From: Apricaphanius iberus
Taxonomy: Eukaryota; Chordata; Actinopteri; Cyprinodontiformes; Aphaniidae
Length of the DNA stretch: 64,000 nt
Direction: 5' to 3'
Assembly: GCA_028564705.1 (NCBI GenBank)
Contig: JAPXFQ010002472.1
Coordinates: 1 to 64,000, forward strand
In this document: one piece after another, positions 48,501 through 60,219 of the stretch
Layout: each line of letters begins with the position of its first letter
Numbering within the stretch: the first letter of the stretch is position 1
Notes under the pieces: generated by a model
Seen by the model: the letters and a program-made list of their open reading frames with translations, nothing else
What the model was told of the DNA's origin: nothing
Database searches by the model: none
Position numbers and translations under genes: made by a program

Positions 48501-49435
48501 TGACGAGCGGTGTCAGGCTTTTGGATTATTGAGTCAAGGGGGTTAGGGTTTTAAAGCGTTTTTTGCTTCTGAGGACCGGGGGCAAAACCGAGGGGACATT
48601 TTAAACGCCACAGGCGTTGTTAGCAGTGCGACCTGGTAAGTTTCTTGTGTCTCTCTCTCTTTAACAGATTCGCAGCGCAGGCAGTCGGAGGAAGGGAGTC
48701 CTGCTGACAGCTGATCGTGGTATTATTTTTCGTTTATTATTACTACATTTAGTGTTTTAGTGTGTCGCGGACTGGTTCGAAACGGGACGCAACCTTTACC
48801 TGAGCCACTAACATTTTGTCAAGAAGTCATCAGGACCAACTCAGAACAGCTGCTCCTTGTGAGCCTCTTACCAACCATTGGCTGGATCTCCTCATCCACA
48901 CATTCAAAGGCTCCAATCACTCACCTGCACAGTGCTCAGTCAGCCTTTTTCTGAAGCTCAGCTCATGATAGGCACAAGCGCATCACTTTGTTGTCCCAGG
49001 CTCCAGCTGCTTCCTACAGCTAGTAGTCTCATCCAAGCTGCCTTTTTGGATTGGTTCCAGCAGGTACATTCCAGGCCTGCTCCAAGCTCGTCTTCCGCCT
49101 CTGATCCAACTGGACCCGCGGCTATAGGCTCGCGCCGCGTCTGGAACATCTACCCTTCCAGAAGTGCCCTCTGTCTGATCACTTCTCCCTGACAACATTT
49201 ATCCAGAACAACTTCCTCCGTTGCTCCCTTGCTGTGACATCTGACCGCGGCGAAGTTGTGGCAAAGTTACGGCGATGGTTCGCTTAGGAACTATCAAAAA
49301 ATTCTGTTTTAGCTCAAATCATTTAATCCTTTTCGTGGTTTGAAAGAGAGGGTGGCTGAGCTGCGTGGGTCTGCTTTAATGATTCGTTTGGAGTAAGGAA
49401 TTGTTATTGTATCAAGCAACCTGATAATATAATTA
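48501..49435. other. Intron 1 region with unassigned GC-richer block
   Basis: 48750-49200 is richer in GC than its surroundings and has open frames on both strands (64, 104, 63 and 71 codons), proline/serine-rich on the plus strand. No domain was recognised. A transposon-internal or retrogene origin is possible but unsupported. Confidence 0.3.
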
Positions 49436-49443
49436 TTAAATAT

Positions 49444-50151
49444 TAGGGCAGGGACTCGATTAAAATTTTTAATCGAATTAATTACAGGCTTGGTCATTAT
49501 TAATCAAAATTAATTGCATTTTAATCGCACATAAATATTTGACCTGAGAAAAGTGAGAATGTTCTTCACATGGATTTTTAGTATGAATAATGACTGAATA
49601 CATATATTTAAGTTATCAGAAAAAATAAAAAGCATAATTCTGTCAGAACATCGATAAGAGAATCATGGAGAAAGCAGAAATGTCTCTCAGATAGAAATAG
49701 ATATATTAACACGGTGATGACCAGCAAGCTGCAGCGCACCACCATCATCCCTCCTTGCACAGCTGTGGAGGATGAAATCCCTCTCGTGGAAATAGCTGAG
49801 GAAATAGCTAGAAGCAGCGCCAGTGCAGCCGCCTGCGCAACGTAACACGAGAGCGCACGCAGTGACAGAGTAGATGAGAACGCTCTGTCACCAAAACCTT
49901 CATGACAAGAAGAAATAGCTGCAGCATAAGTTTAACTGTAGTGAAAGCTAAATTTCTGTCCATCAGCTGCTGAAGGAACGATAGCACGCGGCTTAGTGGA
50001 CATGAAACGCGATCTGCGCCTTTCTCTGCGCACCAGCGCTGGAAGGCCGCGGTGCATAAATAGGTCCGATTAAAATGCGTTAAAAAAATTGTAATGCGTT
50101 ATTTTTGTGTAATGAATTAATCTTAATTAACGCGTTAAAGTCCCGGCCCTA
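49444..50151. mobile_element. hAT-type MITE (708 bp)
   Basis: Perfect 8-bp target duplications TTAAATAT lie at 49436-49443 and 50152-50159. The ends TAGGGCAGGGACT and, reverse-complemented, TAGGGCCGGGACT differ at one position, followed by AT-rich ATTAAT-type sequence on both sides. There is no coding capacity. Both features match non-autonomous hAT elements. Confidence 0.9.
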
Positions 50152-50159
50152 TTAAATAT

Positions 50160-53100
50160 ATAAAAAATATATGAACTATATAAAAAATAAAACATTAGTG
50201 ATACAGCAGACACATCATGTGTTCTAAGTGTAGTGAAATTACCATCACCACTGTTAATGTTGCAGCCATAAAAAAATTATACAACCTCTTCAGTGAGGAG
50301 CATCATCAAAACTACTGAATGATCCTCCTTCCTGCCAAGTCAGAGTAAACATTACATTCTTACTAAATATGTATTTTAATGCAATAATCAAAATTAATAA
50401 GCAGCAGTGTTTTGTTATGAGACCTTGATGTCCTATAACAGCAGCTGCTGCTGCTCTGTTCTGTCTATGAACATTTCAGAACCAGCCTCTAAGCTGCAGC
50501 TTGGGCAGTTGAGGACGTCATATGAGAGAATCTGGACATTTTCATTTATCTATGAATACCCTTGGATACCTAGGAGAGAAGGTAAAAAGGCGACAAGTCG
50601 GAGAGAAAAGAGAAAAATCGCTCTACTATTACTGCTAAAGTTAAATGGCTAACACGCTAACTAGCTAACAAAGGTTAAGGCCCCTTTTTGTCCTCAGCCA
50701 CAGCTGGCTTCCCTTTAAGGATCTCAAAAAACACTGTTGTACTGCCATGGAAAGCAGGTTCTACTCTGTAAATTTTGCATTACTTCCCTTTTTATTTAAT
50801 AAAACTCTCCAGAATTTTAGAGCTACCTGGTTAGCTTACTGCTGCTAAGGCTTTTCTGTCGAAGCAGCAGCGAACCCCGATTGCCACAACCTCGCATGTG
50901 TGTGAGGGGCAGAAAAGCAGATACAGCAGAGAAAAGAAAAAAATACAGATTACTCAATAGCAATTTTACTCATAGATGTCCTAGTGATGAATCACTAAAT
51001 CCTGGTAGCCCTAGTAATTTTCTAAATTTTTCATCATACCTGTTCTGCAAAAGGTTTAAAGCAGAACTAAATTTTAAAACCAGCTTTGAAGGTCTCATTA
51101 GTAGTGTTCGTTCCATTATCTAAAAAATGACATACTATGGCACAAGTTTTGACCCACCAAGACATGGCCGTCCACCTAAACTGACAGAGATCCATGGCTC
51201 AGTAGGGCGATTCTATAAACTGAACAACTATTAGATATGGATTCCATCAATTTTGCATCTATGGATGAGTGACAGAAAGTAAGTAATTGTTGAAAGAAAG
51301 CCAGAAGCAGTCCAGTTTCCCACAAGCTGGGTACGATACACGGCAAACTGAAACTAAAATAGAGCTTTCTGGTCTACATGCAAAACGCTATGTGAATAAA
51401 CTGAATAAAGCAAATCATCCCAAAGACTCTACCCACGGAAGCTATGAGATGTCAGAAAGAGCTAAATACGAGGCTCAGGGTTTGGGAATCAGCGATCTCC
51501 AGAGAAATATCATAGAGGCAGGTATCACATGAACTTTGTCCTTATAGCAGAACAAAAAGAAAGAACAAAACCCCGTCTGACTTTCTTTACCTTTACCATT
51601 TTGGTGGTGAAATACAACTCTGTCTGACGCTGTTTTTTAAATTACATTGAAAAAAATACAAGCCGCAGTTGTACAGTTCTACAAAGGAACCATTCAGTTC
51701 AATAAATCTCAAAGTATTTACATAGGCTGAGCACACGGATTATTATTTATGTAATAACCCATACATGTACATTCATAAAAATTTTTTACTTGGAACTGTG
51801 ACATCCCATTATGGAAATTCAGTAGAAGTATACAATGACTACATCTTTGTTAGATTTTATGGACGCCACCGCCCCCTCACCACATCCATCAACTTGGATG
51901 TCTGGCAGATCTGAATACCATATAATTTCTAAGCACATACATGTTGAAAAAAAGAAAATAAATAGAGAGAGAGAGAGAAAGAGAGAAATGTATTTGCCAG
52001 AACACAAATTGTTGGACGATTTAACTCACAAGGTTTAGTCCAGAATGTTTGTGGTTTCAACAGTGTTAAAGAAAAATGCTTTCAAGATGATGAAATTATC
52101 TGCCAATTTATGTGCAAAGCTAGGATATTTCACTTTAATTAGCAATTATCACAGAGAGCATTAAGATCCTATTGTAAATCTAAAGCGAGGAACGATATAA
52201 GTTAAGGTGAACAGCAGATTAGTGAGAAAAATGCATTTCTCTTTTTGGTCGGACATAATGAAGTTGTAAATATTTTTAATGCTCACAGGAATAAGTTAAT
52301 GCCACTCATTGGTCACGGATACTCCTAAAAAAGCTTGCGTTCAGTCCCTGCTTTTCAGTTACTCCTTTGGCTTCCAGTGGTCACAACGACCACAGCATTG
52401 TGATACAGGTTTTCCAACGGACATACCGGCATTTTGTTTTTGTCTGGATGGAAAAAATGTCCATCCATCCATCCATCCAAAGATGTTTCTAACAACCCAT
52501 TCAAAACAATAATGTTGCTGTCTATTAGAGTACTATCAGACTGCAAAACATAATCAATTCAGAAGATGTGACATTCAGAAGATGTGACATTCTACCCCAC
52601 ACGTTGTGTTTCAGGAAGTGAAAAGGAATGTCAGCTTGTGAATATCAGTTCTACGGTTCTGCATGCACAAGCATCCAAATTCATAGCCAGCTCGATCAAT
52701 TATGTCTGCTGTACTACCGTTGTTATACAAATTTTATCCCGAAGTCGCATTTGGATCTGATGAGCATCAATGCCCGTGCTAGGGGCACTGTTTATCACGG
52801 AGTGCAAATGAAGAAATAAAACAGAAACCTAGAGGTTTGTTAGTTATGAGTGGAGCAGCAGGTTGTCACGCTTGTTTAATCAATTGCTTATATTTGATCT
52901 AACTACTTCCCGCTTCCTTCTACAGAGTGATTGTGAGGCTGTCACACCTGATATTGTGAGAGGGGGATTGAGGGCAACATGCCCTTTCAGGTTAGTTCGA
53001 TAAAATGTATTATATTGGATTTAGGACCACATATGAAAAAATTCAATTTATCCTGTTAAGACTGTACTGAAACAAAATCACATATGGATCAGATGTTGGA

Positions 53101-53296
53101 TGGGAAAAAAAGTCAGATTTCGATTTATATGGGCTGCAGTGTGATTTACATGCAGGTAAACATATGCTGCACGAAGGGGATAAACATTAGCAGGAAAACG
53201 CAGTGGTGTGTGTACTTGTTCTATACCCTGTCAGCCTACGTTGTTTAGGTCCTTGGGCAAGGCATTTCACGCAACCCAGAGGTGCCAGTGTACGGC
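50160..53296. other. Intron 1 stretch, possible Tc1-like debris
   Basis: 51150-51420 includes catggccgtccacctaaact, agaaagccagaagcagtcc and catgcaaaacgctatgtg, phrases reminiscent of decayed Tc1-like transposases but too weak to call. There is a GA repeat near 51966-51985 and a CCAT repeat at 52461-52479. No host gene. Confidence 0.35.
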
Positions 53297-53900
53297 ATCC
53301 TCGGTTCTCTTTAGGTGTTTCTCCACCGGTATGACTCGACTCGGTACGACTCAGCCCTGGTAGCTTATACTCTCCACTGGCAGAAGTCGGGCTGAGTAGC
53401 ACCAAGCCACGCTAAGCCAATACTATTTTTCGTACCAGCTCAGCTGTGGTTCCATCCGTGCTGAACTGGTACTGAAAAGCGACGTCAGACGGCTGTCGGT
53501 CACTGATTGGCTGAAGGGTGGAGTCACTGAAGAGTAACTTGACAGCGTCTTTTAACAAAAAAAATCGACCGCCATTTTGAAACCTCGCTACAGCGTGTGG
53601 ATGTGTTTAGTGTTTGCTGAAGAACAATTACAACGTTAAAGTGCTGTGATCCAATCGGAGGTGCAGCATTTCTGAGCTTGTTGGCTCAAGAGATGATTCA
53701 GTGTGAGCTAGATGGAGCTACTCGCTGTGAGAAGGTTTTCAAAGAGGACTCGAAGCTGACCGCGGTTCGGAGCCCATGGCTCTCACCAGCAGGCCAAAGC
53801 AGAGAAACGGAGAACGCCGAAGCCCAGAACTCGCTGTCTCATACTCTCGGTAAGAAGCTAATTTTATGCCGCTTGTATTTTTTATTCACAATATAAACCT
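53297..53900. repeat. Probable non-autonomous DNA element
   Basis: The left part gtgtttctccaccggtatga, ctcgactcggtacgactcag resembles a fish element starting with a fttccaccgg-type end (tttctccaccgg here). The interior contains cactgattggctgaagggtg and accgccattttgaaacc. The right end was not located and the superfamily is not assigned. The 72-codon frame at 53678-53896 is not supported as a gene. Confidence 0.4.
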
Positions 53901-54214
53901 ATTCAATTGCATATCGTCTTCTGTATGACTGTGTTCTATTATCAGTTACCCAAATTTGTTCTGACGCTGTTTTTTGTTTCGTAAATATGAATGACCTACT
54001 AACATTTTCTGCAGCATGGTAAGGCATATTTGTTTCTATTCCCTAATTTGAATTCTTAGTGTATGTTTTTAAATGCACTATAAGCATAGTACTTTAAAAA
54101 ATAAATCACTGCGAACAATACCAGGGCCAGCGGGATCCTCGCTTTCTTCTGAAGGACAGGAGCAGGAAGCCGGCTGAAAATTGTAAGTGTAATAAAAGTA
54201 GCTTTTTTGTAGCA

Positions 54215-56165
54215 CCCTAGATCAAGATGACTTAGCTAACTACAGATCTATAGCTAACCTTCCTTTCTTATCCAAAATTCTTGAGAAAATAGTTGCTAAT
54301 CAAGTATGTGAGCATCTAAATAGCAACAACCTATTCAATGAATTTCAGTCAGGCTTCAGAGCTCATCATAGCACTGAAACAGCACAGGTGAAAGTTACCA
54401 TTGATATTCTAATGGCCTCAGATAATTGATTTGTAACTGTTCTGGTCTTATTGGATCTTAGTGCTACTCTTGATACAGGCAACCTAATATTATCTTAGAA
54501 AGGCTTGAACATTCTGAAGGGATCAAGGGAACAGCACTAGGCTGGTTTAAATCATATCTGTCCAACAGTTTCCAGTTTCCAGTTTTGATAAATCTTCACA
54601 CTCAAGGGAGCACCACAGGGTTCTGTGCTTGGACCGATTCTCTTTACTATATATATGCTTCCAATTGGTAAAATAATTAGACAACATGGAATGAACTTTC
54701 ACAGTTATGCTGATGATACACAATTATATTTATCCATAAAACCTGATGAAACCAATCAGTTAGGTAGATTACAAGCTTGTCTCGAAGACATAAAAACTTG
54801 GATGACGCTGAATTCTCTGCTTTTAAATTCAGAAGTTGTTGTCTTTGGACCAGAACCTTTAAAAAGGAAACTGCTAAGTGAATCACTTCATCTGGATGGC
54901 ATTAATTTGGCCTCTTGTAATAATGTAAAGAACCTCGGTGTAATTTTTGACCAAGACATGACATTTAAATCCCATATTAAACAAAATTTATTTCTTCCAC
55001 CTCCGGAAAATTGTTAAAATTATAAACATCCTGTCCAGGACTGATGCTGAGAAACTAGTCCATGCACTTGTTACTTCAAGCCTGGGCTACTGTAATTCCT
55101 TCTTATCAGGAAGTCCACAAAATGCAATTAAACGCCTTCAGTTGATCCAAAATGCTGCAGCAAGAGTTCTGATGAATATTAAAAAGAGAGATCATATTTC
55201 TCCTGTTTAACTTCTCTCCACTGGCTCCCTGTTAAATCCAGAATAGAGTTAAAATCCTCCTGCTTACATACAAAGCCCTTAATAATCAAGCTCCATTGTA
55301 CATCAGAAATCTGATTGTTCCATATGATCATAACAGAGCACTTCGTTCTCAGACTGCAGGTCTACTGGCAGTTCCTAGGATTTCTAAAAGTAGAATGGGA
55401 GGCAGATCTTTTAGTTACCAGGCTCCTCTCCTGTGGAACCAGCTCCCAGTTTTAGTCCGTGAGGCAGATACTCCGTCTATTTTTAAGGCTAGGCTTAAAA
55501 CCTTCCTTTTTGATAAAGCTTATAGTTAGAATGGCTTAGGTTATCCTGAGCTATATCTATAGTGTGCTGCTATAGGTTTAGACTGTTGGAGGACAGACTG
55601 ACCACTTTTCTTCACTCTTCTACTTTTCTCTTCTACTACTCTCCAGAAATATTTTTTTCTGCTGTTATTGTGATTGTTAACCTCGTTTTCTCTCTGTTTT
55701 CTTTCCATAGAAGCTTCACCTGGTCTGGTATTCTGCTCAACTATAATGCCCCCTGCTGGATGGGAAGCATCGGTCCAAATGATGCTCAAAGTGACCAAGC
55801 ATCCTCCATGCTGTCTCTTCTGTTTCTTCTCAGACCCCCAGACGGTCTTGGCAGATGACCGCTTGTTCTGAGCCAGGTTCTGCCGGAGGTTTCTTCCTGT
55901 TAAAGGGGAGTTTTTCCTCTCTACTGTCGCTACATACTTGCTCAGTATGAGGGATTGCTGAATGGATAGCTGTGGTAGCAGGTATGCATCATGGGGCCCA
56001 ACCTCATGTCAAGGACGTAATGCAATCTGCTGGGATTCCTTACATAGAAAACTTTTAACTGATTGGAATGTTTGTATAATTATATTGAAATGACTTTTGT
56101 TGTAAAGTGCCCTGAGATGACATTTGTTGTGATTTGGCGCTATATAACTAAAAGTGAATTTAATT
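54215..56165 (+). mobile_element. L2-like LINE, 5'-truncated, best preserved copy
   Basis: The RT region begins LANYRSIANLPFLSKILEKI, then LNSNNLFNEFQSGFRAHHST, VLVLLDLSATLDT, a short deletion or frame change, and [17 protein letters not shown] with [12 protein letters not shown] (54698-54733, catalytic YADD intact). Next come [17 protein letters not shown] residues after a frameshift, RLQLIQNAAARVLMNIKKRD, and the C-terminus RISKSRMGGRSFSYQAPLLW, NQLPVLVREADTPSIFKARL. The 3' tail (gaagcttcacctggtctggt to ggcgctatataactaaaag) completes it. Several stops and frameshifts make it inactive. Confidence 0.88.
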
Positions 56166-58321
56166 TATTTTATCAACTTATCAAATTCTCGGTTTATGAA
56201 GGTTTAACTTTGGGAAAATTTAGATGTTTTTTCTTTTAACCAAGTCACTACTTGGACTTCCATTAGCTCAGAGTGATGTCAACCCACCCAGGGCTCTACT
56301 ATGTTTTACATGAATACTTTACAGCTCGTTTTTAGTTGGACTTAGAATTCAGGTCAGCTCCTAAATGGGATGATTGAAATAAAAGCAAGTTTTTTAAATC
56401 ATTTTTTGTCACTTGCAATTTTCTTTCAAGCTAACACAGGCAGAAAAAAATAGCTTAAAATTGGAAATTTAATTTGGTATAAAAAAAAATTGAGAAATAA
56501 TTTGGAAGCCTTTTCAACCAGCCCTGCTCTGGATAAAATGAAAAACAAATTTCCATCATAAAGCTAGACTAGACCTTTCTACAAAAACCACACTGACTTT
56601 AGATGTAAGCCGTAACATGTAGAACAGCTTGTCACGGTTGATTCCTTTGTTGGTTACACTACTTTGTCTAAAACAAATTTTTCAAAAAAAAAAAAAATAT
56701 TCATATAGCCTTCCAAAAACAATTTCATATTTCAGGAGGATTCGCATGAGGAACAAGTCAACCGGTCTGAGTTCTTCTCTGTATGTCCAGTTTTGTTTTT
56801 GGGTTATTTTTCCCCCTGTTTTACATTCCTGGTTTACTTTGATGCCTCCGGGAAAAAAATGGGGGTGAAAAAAACAAATGGGCCGGACTGAAACTCAAGC
56901 CCAACAGATCCAAGTCTATGTGGAAAGATGCTTCTTCACCACGGTGTCTACTGAGACCAGCTAATCAGCCCAGCTCTCAGTGCCTCTTGTGTTGCCATCC
57001 CAACAAATACACGCATTGTATTATCTCAGTGTACCTTTTTAAGACTTTCATGTTCATTAAATCCTGCTAGAAATCCCCACCTCATTACACAGCTGTGTTT
57101 GGATTCACAGTGCACATTTTAGTGAATAAAAACATCTTTCATCAAATAATTTTCAAATTTTTTGCCTTTCATCCGTCTTACATTTGAGATTTAAGTCAAT
57201 TGTCTCCTGTGCTTTTCCATGAATCCAGATGAAATGCATGTTCATTCCAAATGTTTCCACTAAAATACTGTAAATCTAAAGATTGTTGTAAACTTAAACA
57301 GTAGAATAACATATTTGTCACAATTGCAGGCATGTCTGGTGTAAAAAAACAAAAAAATGCTTCTTGGATTAGGATTTCATGAGCACAAAAGGTAAAAGGG
57401 TGTGCAGACGTAGGCAAGCATACGTAAACGTGTGTGGGCAAACACGTGAAGAAGTGCGGTGTCCTGTTCTTCTTACCGAGCCCTAAAACCTGCAGCACAT
57501 CTCTTATGTAATAGAAAAGTCCTTAAATGCATTTAGGTATAGGATAAAAGTACATTCCCAAGCAAGTTTGGTCTTGGATTAGCCTACCTCTGTCTCTCAC
57601 AAGCAAAATAATGTAATTCAAGAATATCAGTCTTGCTGCGGTTTTTGACTCCAAGTAAAAATTATGACAATCGTGATAGGGGGGTGAATGCACTATTTTA
57701 TGGTATTTTATGGCTCAAATGTGTTGTATTGTCCAGCAACTGTTCGCCCACATGATCCATCAGCATCTGCATTGTTTCACCCACTCACCAGTGGTCTGGG
57801 TGCTGGTGGGAAGGAGGAGAGCCTACACAGTTTGGAGTAGACACGGCACCAACACTGCTTCTATGCACACAAATAAAGAATAACTAACTGTAAAACACAC
57901 TCACTCATTTACACAGTGGAACACTATCCGACTCCACTCTGAATTTGCAAGGTTTGGGGTGTGGGAAGTAGAGATAGAACTTCTGCATTGAAAAAAATAA
58001 AATAAGGCAGGGTGGATATTTCAAACACTCATACGTCCATAAATATTGACATTTAATTGATGTTGTAACACTGTGTGAATGAATTCCAGTGCCACAAACT
58101 GTATGGTCTACAAGTGTCTACCTCCACCCTACAGATAATAATTAAATGCGCTAATTTTGGCCAAATCCCTGGCATGAAATTCTCCATGCGAGGCATTAAA
58201 ACCACCTCCCTCATACAGCAATGAAAAAATACCATACACTGAGAGGAGAATAATGAGGCAAGGCCACGTCTGAGAGGTGGGAAAGGGAGAATTTTGATAG
58301 CTGTCCTCTCTTCGGTCTTAC
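56166..58321. other. Intron 1 near exon 1, no gene
   Basis: AT-rich DNA with an A run near 56683. Nothing was recognised beyond the exon 1 donor at the right edge. Confidence 0.4.
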
Positions 58322-58429
58322 CTGCTCGCTGGTTGCCAGCTCCTTCTCCAGCTGACGGTGCTTGTTGTGCCACACCAGATAGTGGACAGGATAACGACTC
58401 TCCTCCAGAGTTTTCTTAGCACAAATCAT
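58322..58429 (-). CDS. ankrd13b: ANKRD13-family gene (ankrd13b-like), coding exon 1
   Basis: This is the first coding exon: 108 nt, 36 codons, ending in phase 0. The ATG is at 58427-58429. The frame upstream runs into a TGA without another ATG, which supports this start. The peptide begins MICAKKTLEESRYPVHYLVW and continues HNKHRQLEKELATSEQ. The Y-P-x-H-x-L-V-W-x-N pattern followed by R-x-L-E-K-E is the N-terminal signature of ANKRD13 proteins. The exon ends CAG followed by a good donor, gtaaga. ANKRD13 A, B and D proteins are known as membrane-associated ankyrin proteins with C-terminal ubiquitin-interacting motifs that bind ubiquitinated cell-surface receptors and affect their endocytosis. 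That part is outside the window. The next exon is 45.3 kb away and begins in the matching phase. Family assignment is firm; paralogue B over D or A is inferred from remembered family sequences. Confidence 0.9.
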
Positions 58430-58620
58430 CCTCGGATCATAGTTTGCCCCCTCCTCTCCGGATCACAAAAATACTTTGTGGTGAAATTACCCCTATATAG
58501 TCGTGAGCACCATCCTTCATCGACGGTGATGCCCAAAGGCGTGTAACCTTACGCGTCAGGAGTGAACAAACCCAGACTCGCTCGGCTTAGAAAGTGAAAT
58601 CTCCGGTAGTATTTAAAGAT
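58430..58620 (-). promoter_or_regulatory. Putative 5' UTR and core promoter of the ankrd13b-like gene
   Basis: Upstream of the start codon, on the minus strand, there is a TATA-like motif (ctatatagg) near 58493-58501, about 65-72 bp before the ATG. A start site about 30 bp downstream of it would leave a 5' UTR of roughly 35-40 nt. The surrounding 150 bp is richer in CpG (cgtcgatg, acgcgtaa, gctcgg) than neighbouring DNA but is not a classic CpG island. The transcription start is inferred, not seen. Distal 5' non-coding exons cannot be excluded. Confidence 0.4.
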
Positions 58621-59689
58621 AAAACACGCAAACAAACGATAACGCTCCTGTCTTGGTTGCCTCAGTAGATTAAAATATTAAACCTTGAGTTCTTCTCTAC
58701 TCGTTCCTCCACTCCTTGCCGTTCTCTCTCCCCCTTTCCTTCTCTAGCACATCTATCCTCCGCCTCTCCTCCCATCCGGTGGTGCTGACTGAGAAAGATG
58801 CACTGACAAGCCGCAATAAACGGGAAAAAAAATCTGCTCACACTCAGCCAATCCACAGTCGGTGATGTGAGTAATGAGTAGGACCACAAATTAAAATAAT
58901 AAGACATTTTAAAAACGAAATCCACAGCCATGTGTTGCCATTTATTATAATTATATATTTTATGTGAATGTGATGTAATTCGTTTAATAACTACTGCAAA
59001 AAAAAAAAAAAAAACAACGAAGAAAACGCTATAGTTGTTATGGTTTACTTAGGCTACTAGTAATTATGTTACAAAAATCTGATTTGACCATATAGATGAC
59101 TAAAAAGGTCCAAATTCATTTATAGTCTTATGAAATATTTTGGTATAATTTATATTCAGCAATAGCTAAATTGATTTTGAGATATCTGGACATATGTAAT
59201 ATATTCTGGATGATGTGTTCACCAAGCCCACGTTTAGGAATAACAGGGTTGACCCGCCCTGTTCCCCCAGTGGATGTTTGGTACTCTATGGCAAGCTGTT
59301 TGTGTACATATTAAAATGTCATTGACGTCAGCCATTATTTTTATTTTTATTTTGCCTTCTACTTTGAGACTACACTTCACTTGTTTCATGTTTGCTCATA
59401 CTACTTAACTAAATTTCACTCAAATAAATATGTATTTAAAAATTAGGAATATTGAGCTGTGTTTTTTTTTTAATATGTGTTCTTTGGCAAAAACTGGTGG
59501 GAACAGTACTTCAAGAAAACCAAAGAAACACACTAGCACACAAGTCCCAACTTAGGCCTTTTGATATACTTATCCACAAGTAGACTGAAGTAAACCAATG
59601 ACAGTGCCAAACAGATATTAGTTAAAAGAAAACTTAACACTAATCCAGGCAAAAAGTTTACTGCCAATGCTTAAACTAGCGCCCTACCA
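58621..59689. other. Region upstream of ankrd13b, no gene
   Basis: Contains the pyrimidine-rich stretch 58690-58780, an A run near 58997-59012 and the CRE at 59323-59330. No exon was recognised. A non-coding upstream exon cannot be ruled out. Confidence 0.4.
59323..59330. promoter_or_regulatory. Perfect CRE palindrome
   Basis: A full cAMP-response element, TGACGTCA, lies about 0.9 kb upstream of the ankrd13b start codon. It is a single isolated 8-mer match, so use as a distal regulatory site is only a possibility. Confidence 0.25.
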
Positions 59690-60110
59690 AATTAGGTCAA
59701 GTTTATTAATATAGCACTTTACAATAGCAACAACTGCCCAAGGTGCTTCACAGAAAATCACAGACACATAAAGGAAAATACAAGATAAAAAGACATATAT
59801 CAAGGTAATAAAAATGAAAGTAGGCTAAGAAGTAAAAATGACCAGGGACTACCGTTGGTTAAAAGCCAGCTCATGAAGGTACATTTTTAATAATGTTTTA
59901 AATGAGGCTAGGCAGTTGGCGAATCTGATGTTAAAGCGAAGATTGTTCCAGAGCTTGTGAGCAGCCACAGAAAAAGCTCTATTGCCACGCGACCTGCGTT
60001 TGGATCTCGGCACGACGAAATGCAACTGAGCTTGATCTCATGGTTCTGGCCGGTATATGGGGTATAGGAAGCTACGTGGGGGTGGGGGATACTATGATGT
60101 AGCTTAAAGG
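59690..60110 (-). mobile_element. L2/CR1-like LINE 3' end, minus strand
   Basis: On the minus strand the sequence reads RAFSVAAHKLWNNLRFNIRF, ANCLASFKTLLKMYLHELAF (59870-59985), the usual C-terminal pattern. A tail ending in the aagtttattaatatagcact region (plus strand, about 59700) follows. It is a truncated copy that lies outside the host gene, upstream of its start. Confidence 0.65.
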
Positions 60111-60219
60111 CAGATCAGAATTTCTCTAGGATATAGATAAGGTAGTTTATCAAAAGAGCAGTGCAACCACAAGGGATCACAAGCCAATGATTTCTTGTGC
60201 AGGTCCCAAGTCCGGAAAA

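Larger units (their letters stand above)
13018..58321 (-). other. Intron 1 of the ankrd13b-like gene (45.3 kb)
   Basis: The span runs from the donor gtaaga after exon 1 to the acceptor ccttccctccag before exon 2. The exon phases on either side match (0/0) and the joined peptide fits the family. Almost all recognisable content is transposon-derived; no other host exon could be supported. The other introns are 9.0 kb (3872-12881), 860 bp, 319 bp and at least 2.4 kb (intron 5). Confidence 0.85.

Noticed and set aside
48760..49192. Cluster of four short frames considered as a possible retrogene
   Set aside because: Frames conflict, none shows a known domain, and no poly(A) or target duplication was seen.
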